A program made the translations under genes and the position numbers. A model generated the notes under the pieces. That model searched no databases. It saw only the letters and a program-made list of their open reading frames with translations, and was not told the origin of the DNA. A stretch of DNA of 64,000 nucleotides from Branchiostoma floridae (taxonomy: Eukaryota > Chordata > Leptocardii > Amphioxiformes > Branchiostomatidae), in NCBI RefSeq assembly GCF_000003815.2, contig NC_049980.1, forward strand, positions 24,908,660 to 24,972,659, given 5' to 3'. Below, piece after piece: positions 31,944 through 46,400 of the stretch. Positions within the stretch are counted from its first letter, which is position 1; each line of letters starts with the position of its first letter.

Positions 31944-34900
31944 GGATTGAGAGGAATGAAGGGTAATGGAGAACGAGCCCGAGAATCTTGAAAGATCACT
32001 GAATAAACAAGAAATAAATAAAAAGAAATTAAAAGAAAGCTACCCTCCTTTAACATCACAAAACCCACACATGATCGAAAATGTGGGATCCTTCGTCTTC
32101 TACTGTCTCCGAAAAAGAAGTCAAACCCAATAGCTAAGTTTTTTGCTTTGTTTTGTTTATTTGAACTTATCACTAAGTCGCTTACTACTGTATATTGTTT
32201 ACCATTGTTTGTCTGTCATGTTTATCACTTGCAATTAGCCCTCGGGCAAGAACTTGCAAATAAACTTTCTTATAAAAACAAATAAAATCTCATAGTAAAA
32301 TGTAGGAATCGGCATTGCCATTGGAACCTAGAGCTGTCTTGGCCGGTCAAAATGCATGGAGGACAAACTATGAAATTGTTCTACAATGAAGGCGGTGAAA
32401 TTGTTTTAATGCAGATTTTGCAAATAGCACAGAGTGGAAAGACATATTTATATGTAACGTTACATCTTTTCAATGCTTAGAGGAGGGGCTGGTGTGATAT
32501 TTTTGTGTGAAAGGAAATGCCAAGTTTCCATTTGCAAGAAATGACAAAGAGCAATGTACTTCTTTCCAAACACACCCGTCGTGATCTGTTATATCAGGCA
32601 GATGACTATTTCGTTGAGCGGAAATTTCTCGCAACAGAATTTTTACTGCATCAATGAAATATCCATTTCCGCGTATCAAAGATGTCCCGATTATAGAGGC
32701 AAGACAAGGAAGATTAGATCTGAGTCATGGCGTAGTTCTTTCTTATTCCTCCCGCGAGCGAGCTCGGCCCGGCAGGGCTCCCGTGACGGGGGATTATTCA
32801 TGCCCTGACGGCCATATTACCAGTCCATTTCCTGAGCGCGTGGCGTGCGATTACATCTAAACCGCCACTTATTCATCGTGATTCATCTTAGCTGCCCGTA
32901 ATACAGCAGAACATTACGGTTCCCACGCGCCTCGGGATGTTTTCCGCTGTGTTAATGAGCTGGTCGGGCTGCACCTGCACTGCTGCGGGGACGCAGAGGT
33001 TACACTCGTGGCGAAAGAAATCACATTTTCATAGCGGAGGCCGCCGAGGGGGAAATGCAGAAATGCGAAGACAACTTAACATTTGGGTATAGCCATTCCG
33101 TCTTCGCCTTAACGTTTCTGATGAGTACTGTTGTGAACGACAGACTAGACCACTGTGTGGTCGTATGATTGCAGTTCAGCACCGTGGACATTGCTATCTT
33201 GGCTACAGTCCCAAATTGCCGCTGGTTCCCGTACTCTCTGTTCGTTATAATTGTGATATACAGAACTAGCATTAAGATAAATCATCTTATTAGTATCACA
33301 TGAAGAATGATGTTTGGAGACGTCAATACTAGCGAAAAGGCACCTTATTGCCCAATTTCGTCCCGCTCAACCAATATTCTCAGTGAAGTGGTGGAACCGA
33401 CGTTTGAATCTCCAGCTCAGTCTTGTCGTCGCTCTATCGGACAGATCTTCAACAATGCCTTCTAAGGACTTCCCAAGTTTTTCCAGTTTTGCATCTCTTT
33501 GGCATTTTCTGAAAGAAATGACGCGGATACTAGGATACGTCGGTACACACGCACACAGGTGGCTTTATGCTTATATAGAGAATACCTGAACAAAGCACAC
33601 ACACACACATACAGACAGATATTTTAATGTCCTTCTCTTCTATGGCTTCGATGTTACATTTTTATCATGCAAAACGACAAAATACAATTCGTGAAACGTT
33701 GCTAGTACTTGCTACATTACATAGCCAATCATACACCTGTCAGCAGTGCTGTGGTTTTGGCGTAGCACGGATATGGTTTGAAAGTGCCAAGTGCTTTGTG
33801 ATGGGATCAATTTGCCAGGAAAAATGTTGCAATTTTCCAGGTCATTTCACAGACAAATATGGGGCTATTGTTACGCACACCTGGCGGGGGTACATCGCGT
33901 GCAATTTTGATAAGGTGGTTTCCACAATCATAGCCCCATTTGCCTGCTCTTATTCACTTGATTGGCATTACTTATGCTCGTTTGGGGACGAAATCAATAT
34001 GGAAATTTCATAGCATTTTACGATCATCACTCACGACTTCGCTAAAAGGGTATGAATTGGACTTTGTTAAATTGAAAACATCACCTTTGAGCATAAGCGT
34101 AAAAGTGTACATGTTATAACTACTGCAAGATTTATAATCGTTTTCTACCGATTTGTGCTGATTTCAGAGGACCCTGCATCTTTCCACGCAACGCAGATTC
34201 TCCTAATCCCTAAGCATAAGTTGGGAGAGGGGACTAAACCATTTATCGAGCTGCCCCTTTCTGTAAAAAGTACCTCCCCGACATTTGTTTCCAGAGTTTG
34301 GTTGTAAAAGAACTGTCCAACTGTCCCAGTCTCCTTACTCAAATCATACTATATGCCTCGTGTCTACGCTGAAGACACGTCCACGTTGACTTCACTATCA
34401 GTCAATCTTTACAAAAGGTGGACGAAACAGAATACTAATAATAGCAGCCACATGTGACACCTGCCGTGGTGAAACCCCGTCTCCGTAAAGCGAATGGATA
34501 TTCACACGTGCAGCCAGGTTTCTTACAGTATCGAACAATATCGAAAGGGACATCAATCTATTTCTATTCTAGAGTATTATGGGGGGATACAAACGCACAA
34601 CAATACCAACACCTGCACATCACTAATAAGCTCCAAAAGCCGATCCTAAAATGTCGGCATACGTCATGACTTCCCGGCAGTTAATGAGGCATTGTAAGTG
34701 GGCACTCAGCGAGACCTGAAGTTTTCCTCTTCATTTGTCATCTCTTGTTCAGCACACGCACCTGCGTGTACGCTCACGTGATCCATTACCCAAGAGACGG
34801 ACAGGGAGGGCTGGGGCGATGTTGCAGAGGTTTTTTTGCTTAGTTTAATACTCTCTGTTTAGAAGACTGCACAATCTGAAATTAACCCAGGCGCTTTAAT

Positions 34901-37900
34901 TACAAAACCCATGACAGCTGTATCAGGTCTTAGCCCCATGTACAATTGGTCATAACATCGATCATGCCCGTCTTGATTAATGATAACAGATGGATTGTCT
35001 TTGGAATGTCTGAGGTAACATTGCACAATCAGCCTTTTTCACAGGAGTAGGTTCTATCTAATATGTAAACACTTTCCCTGCATATGTGAGAGCAAGGAAG
35101 ACCTTTTCGTAGAGGACACGCGAAAGGTGATTCGGATTATTAGAAGCTGCTTATTATTACATTCTTACTGTAAAGGGGAATTATTCGGGGTGTCTTTTGT
35201 TCATGGTTTTCGTGGTGGTCCCTTCCTCCCAAAATCCCTTGTTTTAACCACGAACTCGAATTTTTTTTTACACGGTAGTCGCTGTAGAGCAGGTACTTGG
35301 ACGGGCTGAGACATGCAACGTTAGTTTGCTTCCTGTTGTCAAGTGCTCTGATGCTATAGGTTAGTACCACTGAGAAGTCACGACGCATGGTTCAACGTAT
35401 GAGTTCTGAGCTGACGTGGGTCTTCTACAAAAGACACTCATATCTACATGTCATTAACCAGGTGCTCCAATCAAACAATTGTAATGATATAATTGGGCGC
35501 TCAAGCCGGAAGAATGAGTTCTTGAAGTGTTCATTGATTACTACAACATTCAGTAAGCGCTAGCTGAATTTGTTTTTGCTTAATAACGTTGTACCTTGCT
35601 CTTTCCTAACTATTGTAATTTGTTTCTGGAAGCCGTCCAAGATGCCGAATGAATGCAGGTATCATCTGCCAAGCTGTCAGAGACCAAGTACATTCAGAAA
35701 ACTGACAAACAACCAGAAAGCCGCACATAATAGGCAACAAATGTCAGTACTGAAGCTACTTATTTGAATGATTGACGCGATACGAACGCCGAAGGCGGCC
35801 GTTTGATCATAATAAGACGACGGATGATAGATTCGAGTGGGTTCGAGCACATCTTCATGCAGCTAAGGAGCCGTGGCTGTCGTCTAAAATTTTGAGAAAT
35901 GAGAGTGTGACTCCTTCAGAGAAAGATTGTGGGTTGTGCTAAGCGCTCTCAAAAACATCGCTGGTACTTATGTCTCGGCTTCCTGCTTGAACAAACGCGA
36001 CTATCGCTTGAAATGTAACACACGGGCGGTGCCCACGTGTCATTTTTAAGTGTGACACCTTCAGCTAAAATGTTTTACACCCACTTATACTCCTGTGGTC
36101 AGAGTATTTTTTCTGAAAATCACTCTTGGATTTAACTGCGTTTTTTTCTTTCAAGGCAGCACTCAGCGTTGACAGCTTTGGCTTTTCAAGTATGACGCCA
36201 ATAGCTATTGGATATTATCATTGACGTATGTTGCCGTACTAAGAACATCGTTCTTTTTCTGAATAACCAGAAAGTATGGCAGGGGTGGCGTCATATCATC
36301 GACATGGACGTGTGTGCAGTAGCATACACATGTTACAGAAGCAGCTCTGTTTATCTGTACATTTCTTTTTCGTTTATTTACATACCTGTCAGGCGAATTC
36401 CAAATCGAAGCGTATCTACATGGATCCTTTGGTGTATGGAAAAATGTTTAGACATTTGTCAAAAAGAGAGAATAATTTGCCATCAAGTTCAACCAGTTGA
36501 GAAGAAAAGATCTTGCCTGCTCATTTGTTTTTTCATCTGGTCTAATTTATACTCAGTTAGATGCAGTAGCGTGAGATGGCAAGAACTAAGAGAAACTAGG
36601 CAGTTACATAGAATAATGTACCGGTGGATTTAGTGGGCATTTGAAAAACACGTTTTCGTTCTTTAAAGCGGACAGGAATAGATATTGCCTGTCGATTTTT
36701 TTCTAATTTGATCTAATTTCTAGATGTACAGACTACTTGGTTCTTTTGGTGACAGGAATTAAGTGTAGAAATTGGACAGATAGAGAGAATAATGTACCCG
36801 TGGATTTAGTGTGCCAGAAAAAAAGACGAAAAGCAAAGCTAAGAGGAATAAATATTGTCTCTGTGGTATTAATTATATCGCAATGGATCCATCCACGTTA
36901 CCGCAGGACAAGGCGGTGCCTCAAGGAACAAGAACGCCGGGTTTGATAGATGAGAGGTTTGATCCTTTTTGCGGCCTCGGCATAAAACGTGATCTCCGCA
37001 AATCCAACCGACCATTAGCGGCATATCAACGATAAATCATCTGCATATCAGGCGCTGCTGGGCACGTAAGCCTCCTGTGGGAAAACAAGAAATAAATCCG
37101 ACCGTTATTGCATACATGCTCCAAGAAAATTATTTCGTCATGTTATATTTCAACCATACCACAGGGGTGTTTCTTCTCCTCGTCCCCCTTTTCCTCCTCC
37201 TTCTTCTCCTGTCAAATCTTCAAATCGATTCATCTGGGCCAAATGGCCTGAAATTTGGCAAAACGTTAGAGGGGGCCAGTACCCCAGGCACTGAACTTTA
37301 TTGATCTTTTTTTTTGGAGGGGGGGGGGGGTTAGAATGAAAATGTTTGTTTTGTTTTTGGACTTAGCGACTATGCGAAGTCCATTTTTTTCAACGAAAGT
37401 GTTTTTGAACTGGTCCATTTTAACTGAAAGTGCATCACGAAAGTTATTGCTTGCACGGGGGGTGACTTTTTCAGATTCACTTATGGAACAGTCCATTTTT
37501 GCATGGGGTGGGACTGTGGGAGATGGTTAAAATATGATGTATATGCTCACAAATGTTGCATGTCTAGTTTTGTTGTAGCTTTATGTGATTGTCAATAGCA
37601 TTCTTGAGCACCTAACGATGTGCTTGTCGGTAAATCCTGGGTATTTGATTGTTTCTTTCGCGCACTATCATCTGTAGCATATGCTAAAACACTGAACGAA
37701 ACATCGCTGCGGCGTCTATTGTACGTTTTCAGAGCAAGAGAACACGGATGCAATATGATAGGATGCCGGGTGGATAGTTCGTCAGCACCAAGGACAGCAT
37801 CTCCATGTGCGAAGTGAGCCGCTCCAACTCAACTCCAGCCTTTGAGTTGAATATTTTGTACAGCTGGCCTACTTTATGCGAACACTATATTGCATGCTTG

Positions 37901-40900
37901 CTCATCTCCGTCTTTTCCCAGTCTTTTACTAGGATTAGGCCATACGATGCACGCCTTAGGCCTACGTCACACGCAAGGGGAACAAATGCACGATATTCTG
38001 CGTATCTTGAGCGGGGTTAGCCCGGCTAACAAGAGTCTGTGCGTTCACATCACGACGTCACATCACGACTCTCCCGACGACGTTCCCTTTTCCCAATATA
38101 ACCGTTTTGTTTATTCCACTCTGTTGATAATCTCTCGAAGCATCAGACCTGGAAGCCATTCCCAATTAAGTTTACCTGGATCCCATACACTCGAGTATGG
38201 AAGTGAGGAAGCGAGTATGGGATCGATGGAGCCCAGGATAAAAATCTCCTCACCGCTCGCGTTGCACTGATGTATGATAGACTGGTTATGTAAATTTTAG
38301 TTGACATTTGTGAATATCTCTTGTGAACATGATTTACGTCTACAGTTGGTTTCTTGGCGATAAGGCGTTATGATAGCCATGGATAAAATTCTAGCGGGTC
38401 TTCGTCTAGTTTTATTTCCCGCCAAAGTTAAAATGAGCGTGGTCCAATGTGGCCTACCTCATTCCTTCCGCGTATCTATTTTGCAGAACACATCCGCATT
38501 ACTTCACCAAAATTGCAGCCTGTTACATAGGATATCCCCGAATGAATCCGAACAAGGCAACCGATGTCCCGACATGAACGTGGTAAACGAAGGGAACGAA
38601 ATATAACAGCAATCGCCGAGCAATTTCGGGGTTCGTTATGCTTTCAAATGAACAAGAACCTAACCGCTCTATCCGCACGCAAAAAGATTACGTGCCACTG
38701 GAGCGCGCGCTGTGTCGGACACACCTAGAATTAAGAGGCAATATCCAGGTCAGTTCCCACTCCAGGAGCCATCCATCTCACCAACGTTCCGCACGACGCG
38801 TGCACCGCTGCAGAATACTGATGTCCAAGCTGATGATGCGGTCGGGCCGCGGGGTCCAGCCTTTTCGGCGATTCTACTAGTACTGCTTACTGCGTAGAGG
38901 TGTGGGGGATTCGGAGTCACCACACGCTACCGGCGAAGACATAAAAATGTGCACTTCTAGAGAAATGTACTAAGCGATACAAAAACACTGAGATTGATCC
39001 TCATATCTGCTTGGAGAGAAGTAAAATACGAACTAGCCCTGATTGATTGGATGGCGATCTGCAGTATTCCAAGCACGCCTCGTGTCCATCGCGGATTCTC
39101 CGTACATCACCGTGTAGAGCCCCTGGGCTATCCCTTTCCATTAAGTTGTAAATTCGGCCTGAAAGCATCCCTCATGTGTAATCATCTACAAAGGGCAAAT
39201 ACAACTTGTTATGTATATTGTCTCTCAGAACTCCGACTATATTCAGGATACCACAGCATTATGACGCATAATTGCATTTTTTTGAGGTTGCTACATGTTT
39301 CATAATGTAGTGCACGTTTTAATTTCTGACCGGCAGTTTAATCGTACCAAGCTTCCATCGTTCTAAACAATCTCGCACGCTCATTTCAGAAGGTCTCAGA
39401 AGGATCTCACAAATCAAGCTTCGGGTAGAAAGAATTTATTTCCCTTGTTCTTACATTCATGTTAGTGGTATAGATTTGAATTAGGCAATGATTTATTTGA
39501 TCCGAGGTTTTCCAATACACAAGCCTTCTCATCTATCCAATGCAATTGCGGCAATGCACATTAAAAGAGAGACTCCACACTAAAGCATCATTTTACGATG
39601 TTTTATCAATGCGTTTTATCAGCAAAATTCGTACAGAAAACACTGCACGCATGCATTGGTATTCCCAGGCTTACATCATCATATATCAATATATCATACA
39701 CTACTATGTCAATTTGTGGCCTGCCCTTCCTGTTCCTCAAGACCGCCAGAACGGTTGGCACGAATGTGTGATCAGAACGCCCCCCTCCCCCCTTCGGACC
39801 CGTATAGGAAGTATTTGTCAGGGACGTGCTGCGCTGCCGCACAGTTTATTCCTGGCGTCGTGACAAAGCCATCCGTACACACAGCTGTATTAGTACATCT
39901 GTAACCGGCGGTTCAGAGAGTGCTGTTCCGAAACGGGAGGGGTCCCGAAGGTTTAGTCATGAAAGCAAAATGTCAAATGATTCCCCTCCGAAGTGCATCC
40001 TCCCATTTAATCTAAATTTATATTATAAAGCAGGAGAATTTGTCAGCTGCGCCCTTTTCTACGTCCCTCTCTAGTGGTGCCCGCTTTCCTCTGTTATTAA
40101 TATAAAAGCTATGCAACGGTGAACAGTATAATTGTACGGATGATATTTTGAAGATTTCCAATGTATAAACGAGTAGATTACCTGGTACGTACTTAGATAT
40201 ACAGAAAATGATTTCACTGAGAGTGAGCCTCCAGAGAAATAATGAAGTAGATGGACAATTGATGAATCTGAGACCCGGTTCACAGGTGTGTAATATATAA
40301 TGACTGATTAAATGCGAAGGCCTTAAGTAGACTGAACCCCAATTCACTCGGCGCCAAGGTGGCCATTCTGCAGTCTCACTTTGATGTGCGAATTTTTCGG
40401 CAACTGCCTTTGGTAAGTCGATCAAACACGGTTTTTCTCCCTGGTAAAATGGCCTTGTGTACAACAAACGTTCTCTTGTTTTGAGTGTCTAGCCTAGCTG
40501 GTGCCGAGAAACACACAAAGGTGTCCCTGGACTTCCCAGGAGAAGGGAGTTATAGAATCCTTTCGGTTGCCGGTCCGCACATCAACCCCTGCCTTTCCTG
40601 GACCTGATGCCAGGATGCACTGGACTGCAGCGTAGGATCCATGGTGACGGTAGCCTCCAAGTCCCAGCCCTGGCCTAGTGTGAAAAAGCATGTTAAATAA
40701 ATCTTTTGCAACCCAGCGTAGTGGACAACCACCTAAACGGAAGGAAGAGGGCTGAAAGTATGGTTATACACGTTGTCTTGTAATCATGTGGGCCCTCCAT
40801 GATTCAGTGATGGTGAATATTCTGATAATCTGATTACAACCTGTACAAGGGAAACGCGCTGCACCTCATGACGGTTCAGAGCCCGTCAGCGTAACGAACA

Positions 40901-42313
40901 TGATAAATTTTTCCAAGGATAACGTCACTTGGCGATTATAAAACGAGACCTATTTACTACATGATTACACTTCTGGGCTTTCTCGGCAATAGTTAAGACA
41001 TCCTGTGCAAATTCGACTATGAGTTTATGTAATGGCACTGTATAGCCCTGTCTCGCCATGGCGTCGATGTGATACACACATCTTTGCGGCTGCCCCTCCT
41101 CGTTCCATCCCCTTAACAAACGATCTCAGGACCAATCTTCATCAACATCACGACCCAACAATACACCTTCAGACTATCAAAGAATGGTCAACCGAAGGGA
41201 GAGTTCTTCGTGCCTTCTTCTCACATGTTGGGGACCGAACGTTCCAATTTTCCCCAATAGCCTCTGCTTTTTCTAGATCTCCTTTTCTACTTTCCTTTTA
41301 TACCTGCCAACTGTGCCTTGTAATTATTTCCTCATAATGATCATCACGGTCCTTTTGTTTTCGCTCCATCTCCCTCTATAAAGTCAGAATCCCTCTACAA
41401 ATACCCCCCCCCCCCCCCTTACGGAGGGCACATCAGGTCTTCCTTCACATCTATGTGAAGATGTAGCGCCCGTGGCTTGGTCAGCATATTGACACACGTG
41501 CTTGCCGAATCACTGACGGCGTGTGGAAGGCTCAAGCGGCTGTTTTCATATCAGCAAGACTAGATTGGAAGGCTTAAATATATACAGAACACCCTGACGT
41601 GTACTTGTGAGATTCTCCCGCTTTGCAGCTGGATAAAACCTGCTTCTTAGAAAGACAGAAGTAAGTACGTCGATCAGAAGGCACTTTTGGCATATTCTGT
41701 TACAATATGACAGTCGGTGGAAGATAAGCCAGGTGTGTCAGAACGTGCAATAAAGGTCTTCATTCAGTCACTAAACTGGTCGATTTATTAGTCAGTGCCA
41801 TTATGTATATTGCACCCTTAAATCATTATCTTCTGCTTCCATGACTACAAACTTTCAAGAACCATAGGTTTGCATCGAAGGCTCCAAAATGAATTCCGTT
41901 CACTTTGTGCAATGCAGTACAAATTGTCGGCTGCATTTGGCATTTTCGCACCACGCTATCTCGGTGCGTGTCTACAACTGCTGGTCCACATATTTCCGCT
42001 GAACTCACAGATGTTCCTTCTTGTTCGCGCCCTGTTTGGCAACCCAGTTGCAGACGCCAGACTTACTGGAACCAGAGGACCAACAAAAACCTTCCAGTCC
42101 CTCCCCCCGAGCATACACAGCTGGGCCTCGTCCCTCCCTCCGCCGCGCTCGGTGCACAGACCCACGCCGGCTAAAACAAACCTGTACATACATCAGTTTG
42201 GTGCGAGGCCACATGGAGCGCGTGTGGAACATTTGTGTGTTACACCGCCATCATGATACATCAGATTACAGTAACAACAAAGGGGGTGGCTACGTGTATC
42301 GCCGGGTCTGGTT

Positions 42314-42401
42314 TAGCCTGGATACCAGACCCTAGCCCGATGTCAAAAACCCAACACGATAGATCATTTTTAGATCGGGCTGGGGTCTGGTATCCAGGCT
42401 A
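42314..42401. mobile_element. MITE copy B of the same small family
   Basis: An 88-bp element with 28-bp terminal inverted repeats starting TAGCCTGGATACCAGACCC (one mismatch between arms), enclosing a 30-base AT-rich centre. Its end and arm motifs are shared with 31847-31943. Confidence 0.8.
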
Positions 42402-43288
42402 ATCTTGGTTGTGTAGAAATGCTTGTACAGATTGTGATAAATTTCGAGCCATACCGATTCTGGACTAGCTAGGCTACTCTCCAAACAGTGGTTAGACTCC
42501 GATTGGTTTTCGACGTCTTTTACGGCGTTTTGTAGGGCTTTCCATTTTGTCAGGTTTTTAATTTCCTTTTTGGACAAGAAGAAACCCTGAAAATAGAAAG
42601 CCCGACAAACTTGCCCAAAACGATGTCAGAAACCAATCCTAACCTCTGTTTGAAAGTAGGACTGGTATGGTCGGACAGATCATAAACATAAAGGGTACGA
42701 AAAAGGAAACTTGCTAACTCCACCATTACATTTTCTCTCAAGTCATTCCATTGCAGCCACTATGTCAGCATACATCGTCATGTGCAATGCTCTTTTCTAT
42801 TTCAAGAAATAGCCTAACGTTGAACTTCACATGACTGACAGATCTGCAGACGACAGGAGTTCGCCTCAGCAGGCGAAGGTCAAATGGCGCCGTTACAGAT
42901 GCACATCAGCCATTCAGGTGTCCCCATAACCTTGCACTTCTGAAGAACCTGGCATTGAACTTGACATGTGATCAAAACTTGAAAGTCTCTATCATGATAG
43001 GAACAAACTTGTAGATAATTCCAGGCGCCAACCCCCGTGAAGAATAGCCTGTTTGATGATGGTCATATCAGACTATGAGGTCCGAATAGACATGTCAGCT
43101 GTCAAACGTTAGCTGATTAGACGCCACTTATCGATTTGTTATCTGTTCCACTGATGTCAGAATTGTAGAAGGGGGATATTTTTTTCTTAAATTATATTAT
43201 CTGTTTTGAGAAACAATAATCAATGTTGCCATTATTCCGAAAATCGTCCCAGGACATTTTATATCGACTTTCGTTTGCACAACAGCAG

Positions 43289-43499
43289 CTAAGGCTTAGG
43301 TCACAATTCCCATCTCGGGGCCCGCCCGGGTAGCTTTCAGAAACCAAAAAATATAATATAAATGACAACGAAAGACACAGAACGTAAAGAAAATAGTCAT
43401 GAGCATAATTTGTGTATATTCCTTGATAAACGCTTTTATTTTTCGTTTCCGCAAACATCCCGGCCGGGGCCCGGTTTGTAAATGTGACCTAGGCCTAAG
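43289..43499. mobile_element. MITE-like element with GC-rich inverted arms
   Basis: The left end reads CTAAGGCTTAGGTCACA and the right end, reversed, CTTAGGCCTAGGTCACA. Both arms run on into GGGGCCCG/CGGGCCCC blocks about 40 bp in. The centre is AT-rich and non-coding. Confidence 0.6.
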
Positions 43500-46400
43500 A
43501 TAGGACTTGAACATGCTGCATTTCATTAAATGTTTTTTAACTTTGTTGGTCGGATTTTAAACACGCATGCAAATGTATTTAATGCCTTTGTCAAAATGTA
43601 TTCGGATTGCAGATTGGGCGTTCTGCCAAATTTTGATAGTGATTTGACATTTGTTTAAGGAGTCTTTAAAAGATATTGATATTTAGGTTTGGTGTCACGA
43701 CAACTGAAAAACAGTGACATCCAGGCGCTTTATGAAGCTATGTCCGAGGACTTGCTATGTCATAACAATTCTGCGTTTTATTTAATTTCATTTTATAAAC
43801 TATTTGTTTATATCAAGTAACTAAGAGACTGAACGTAACGCATAGGAACGGCTTCCCCACGAGCTAAGCATTTGCACTTTCTAGCACTTGGGTGGCGTCT
43901 GATGTACCCCTGGAGCTTTGCCACATAGATGATGAAGCGCCTCAGAAATCCTCCCAGATTCCAAGAAACGAGTGCATGACATTGACAGTGTTTTTTTTTA
44001 ATACAGATGAGGTGCTATGTGTCCAAAGTTGTTGCGTAGAGCTGCACTGTTGGGTGCGATTTAGTGAAGTAAGCATAAAAATAAAACTATATCTGTCGAG
44101 AATGACTGGCATCTTTGCAGGAAACGGTGTGGGGCTTTCTTATTTAAAACCTGGCGCCTGTCGACTTTCACAGATGGCTGACCCCAGATAAACCCTGACC
44201 TTCACATGTGAAACAACTGTATCATGTCGAAGACATGTTTTGTGTAAATGCCGTCTGCAAGTCGCTGGGGTACATTTGAAACTGGCATCCAAGACCTCCT
44301 TGTATACAACATTATAGTAGATGTCACCATTTCAACAGTGGCGGCAAGTCAGTACAAATGATCTGTGGATAGCAATTATAGACTTTTTTCAGACGACTTT
44401 TTCATTACGTGCCCGGCTTGCGAATAAAGCGAATAGGGGGGACACGTGGTACCCTAAGTTCTTCACAACAAATAGTCAAACCCTTTACAAACTATGTTTA
44501 GCATTTTTCAGAAATTTGACATGTTTATAACGAGTGTCGTCTGCTGTCTTTCTTAGACGCAATATCAGGTTCTGTTGGAGATAACCCCAGTAAACTGCGC
44601 TGGCTGCCGTGTGTCATAGACGACAAGGCCTACCAAGTGGGGGAAAGAGTAAGGTGACAGAGGTTCAGTTATGTGTTTTGTTGGGCTCGCCTTGAACTTC
44701 AGGAAAGCATGCCTGACATGTCTTTTTATCGCCGCCGGCTTTTTCAAATGTTCCGTACGGATGATAATTCACGAACTGAACGTGCAAACTCATAGAGATG
44801 CAAAACACTGACATAGGTGTCGTGCACGAACATTTTTAGATTAGAGATGCGCGGTAGCCTCCTTCGAAGACTTCTAGCAGGGCTAGGTTTTAGCAGTTTT
44901 ACTTGGGGGTGGGGGGAGGGTCCGCGAAGTCTGAGAAGGAGACTACACCCCGCTCCCTGAGGATGGACCCGCGCGGGATGGCCCATGAATCTGTCCGTGT
45001 GTTCCACACCTGTTGCTGCTAGCAGCTATTTTAGTGTCTGGCATCCCAGACATACCCTCAAGTAAGAAGCTTCACATAGTTTCGCCGCCTCCGACTCATC
45101 CTGTAGTTAATCTGAGGATTGGGATTGAGCATTTTGATACAAATCTGGCAGGCGGACACATCTTATTGTGTCTTTGGACTCTTTCACTTTACGGAGGCGG
45201 TCGCCTGGTATCCAAACAGATGGTGCCTTGCATCATCAGCCAAGTTGGCGGGCATCTACCGTGTGTATCGTGCGATGCACAGCTGCATCCTCCAGATGAA
45301 TAGGCGTGTGTCGTCTCCTCTCGGCCGCACCGCCATGCCAACCCTGCGCTGGCGCCAGCCTTGGGCCGGAGCTCACATTGGGGTGGGTTCGTCTTAGGGT
45401 GTGTGGTCGTCGTGACAAATACAGCAAATGTTTTCTACGGGAAGTTTTCTTTCCTTAGTCTACATCTTCACCGCACCACAAGCACAGATGGGGAGAAGTG
45501 GAATGAAATGTATTTATTACAGGCTCACTAAAAACCTAAACCAAGCTTGGGTGTGGCAAGCTTGATAGTCCGGATCATGCATATCAATCATCAAACACAT
45601 CGTTGCAGATATCGTGTATATTTGGCATGCACACAGTTCGAAACACAAAGCTAAAAAAACGTCTACCAAAGGAAGCCGAATATATCCATCTGTTTGAAGA
45701 TGAGATTTAGGGATTTTATTGCCACCGTTATCTGTACCCACATGTAGCTTGACTCGTTTTGATCAAGAACGTCTTTGTTTTGATACACCGACTGATTCTA
45801 GATTTATCTTGTCCTACAATTGTGCAGCTGTTTCTAAGATCTGAGCTCTTCCGGCCTCCTCTGAGAAATCCAAGGGTCATGAGAGTGTGCGGGCGGAAGG
45901 CAATGAAGGGACAAAACCACCTTATGATATTTTACACCACGCACAGATGCTGTGATCAAAAGGGCCAAAATTATCACTTTGTGTCTTTCAACGTTGAAAA
46001 AATTAGATTTTCCTCTAGCTTCCACGGACATTACCTTCCCTCACGGTACCGATGTCAGAAAATGTAGAAAACCTTACTTGATTAGGTTAGCACTCTTGAA
46101 CCAAGGGATGATACCAGGTTTTGCCTGACAGTACCGTAGACCGTATACTAAATTTGAGTGACTGAAGAGGGTGAATCAGGAGGGGCCTGGAGGACTCCGG
46201 GCAGAGAAGTTGTGATTTGAGGCCGCGACATCCATCCTCCTCCACTCAGAACACCCTTTCTAGCACATGTCTAGTTAGTCTTAGATGTTGAGCACCATGC
46301 CATTTGCAAAACCTTGTAAAAGAAATATATGTTACCTTGACCATGCAATGAAGTCGAAAATAGAATTAAACGACCTTCCCTTATTAACGTGTTTGGCGTT

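Larger units (their letters stand above)
30440..43200. other. gene-poor stretch
   Basis: No reading frame with family resemblance or splice context was found. Contents noted separately: MITE copies at 31847-31943 and 42314-42401. Homopolymer runs occur at about 37315-37331 (G) and 41405-41418 (C). A few GC-balanced, homeodomain-motif-rich patches (about 32740-33010 and 36960-37075) look like candidate regulatory sequence. Confidence 0.5.

Noticed and set aside
38175-38235. Inverted GATCCCATAC / GTATGGGATC pair
   Set aside because: Short imperfect arms with no extension or flanking duplication; not enough to call an element.
40494-40732. Two overlapping minus-strand frames with protein-like stretches
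   Set aside because: Both frames are equally open and no splice borders or family were found.
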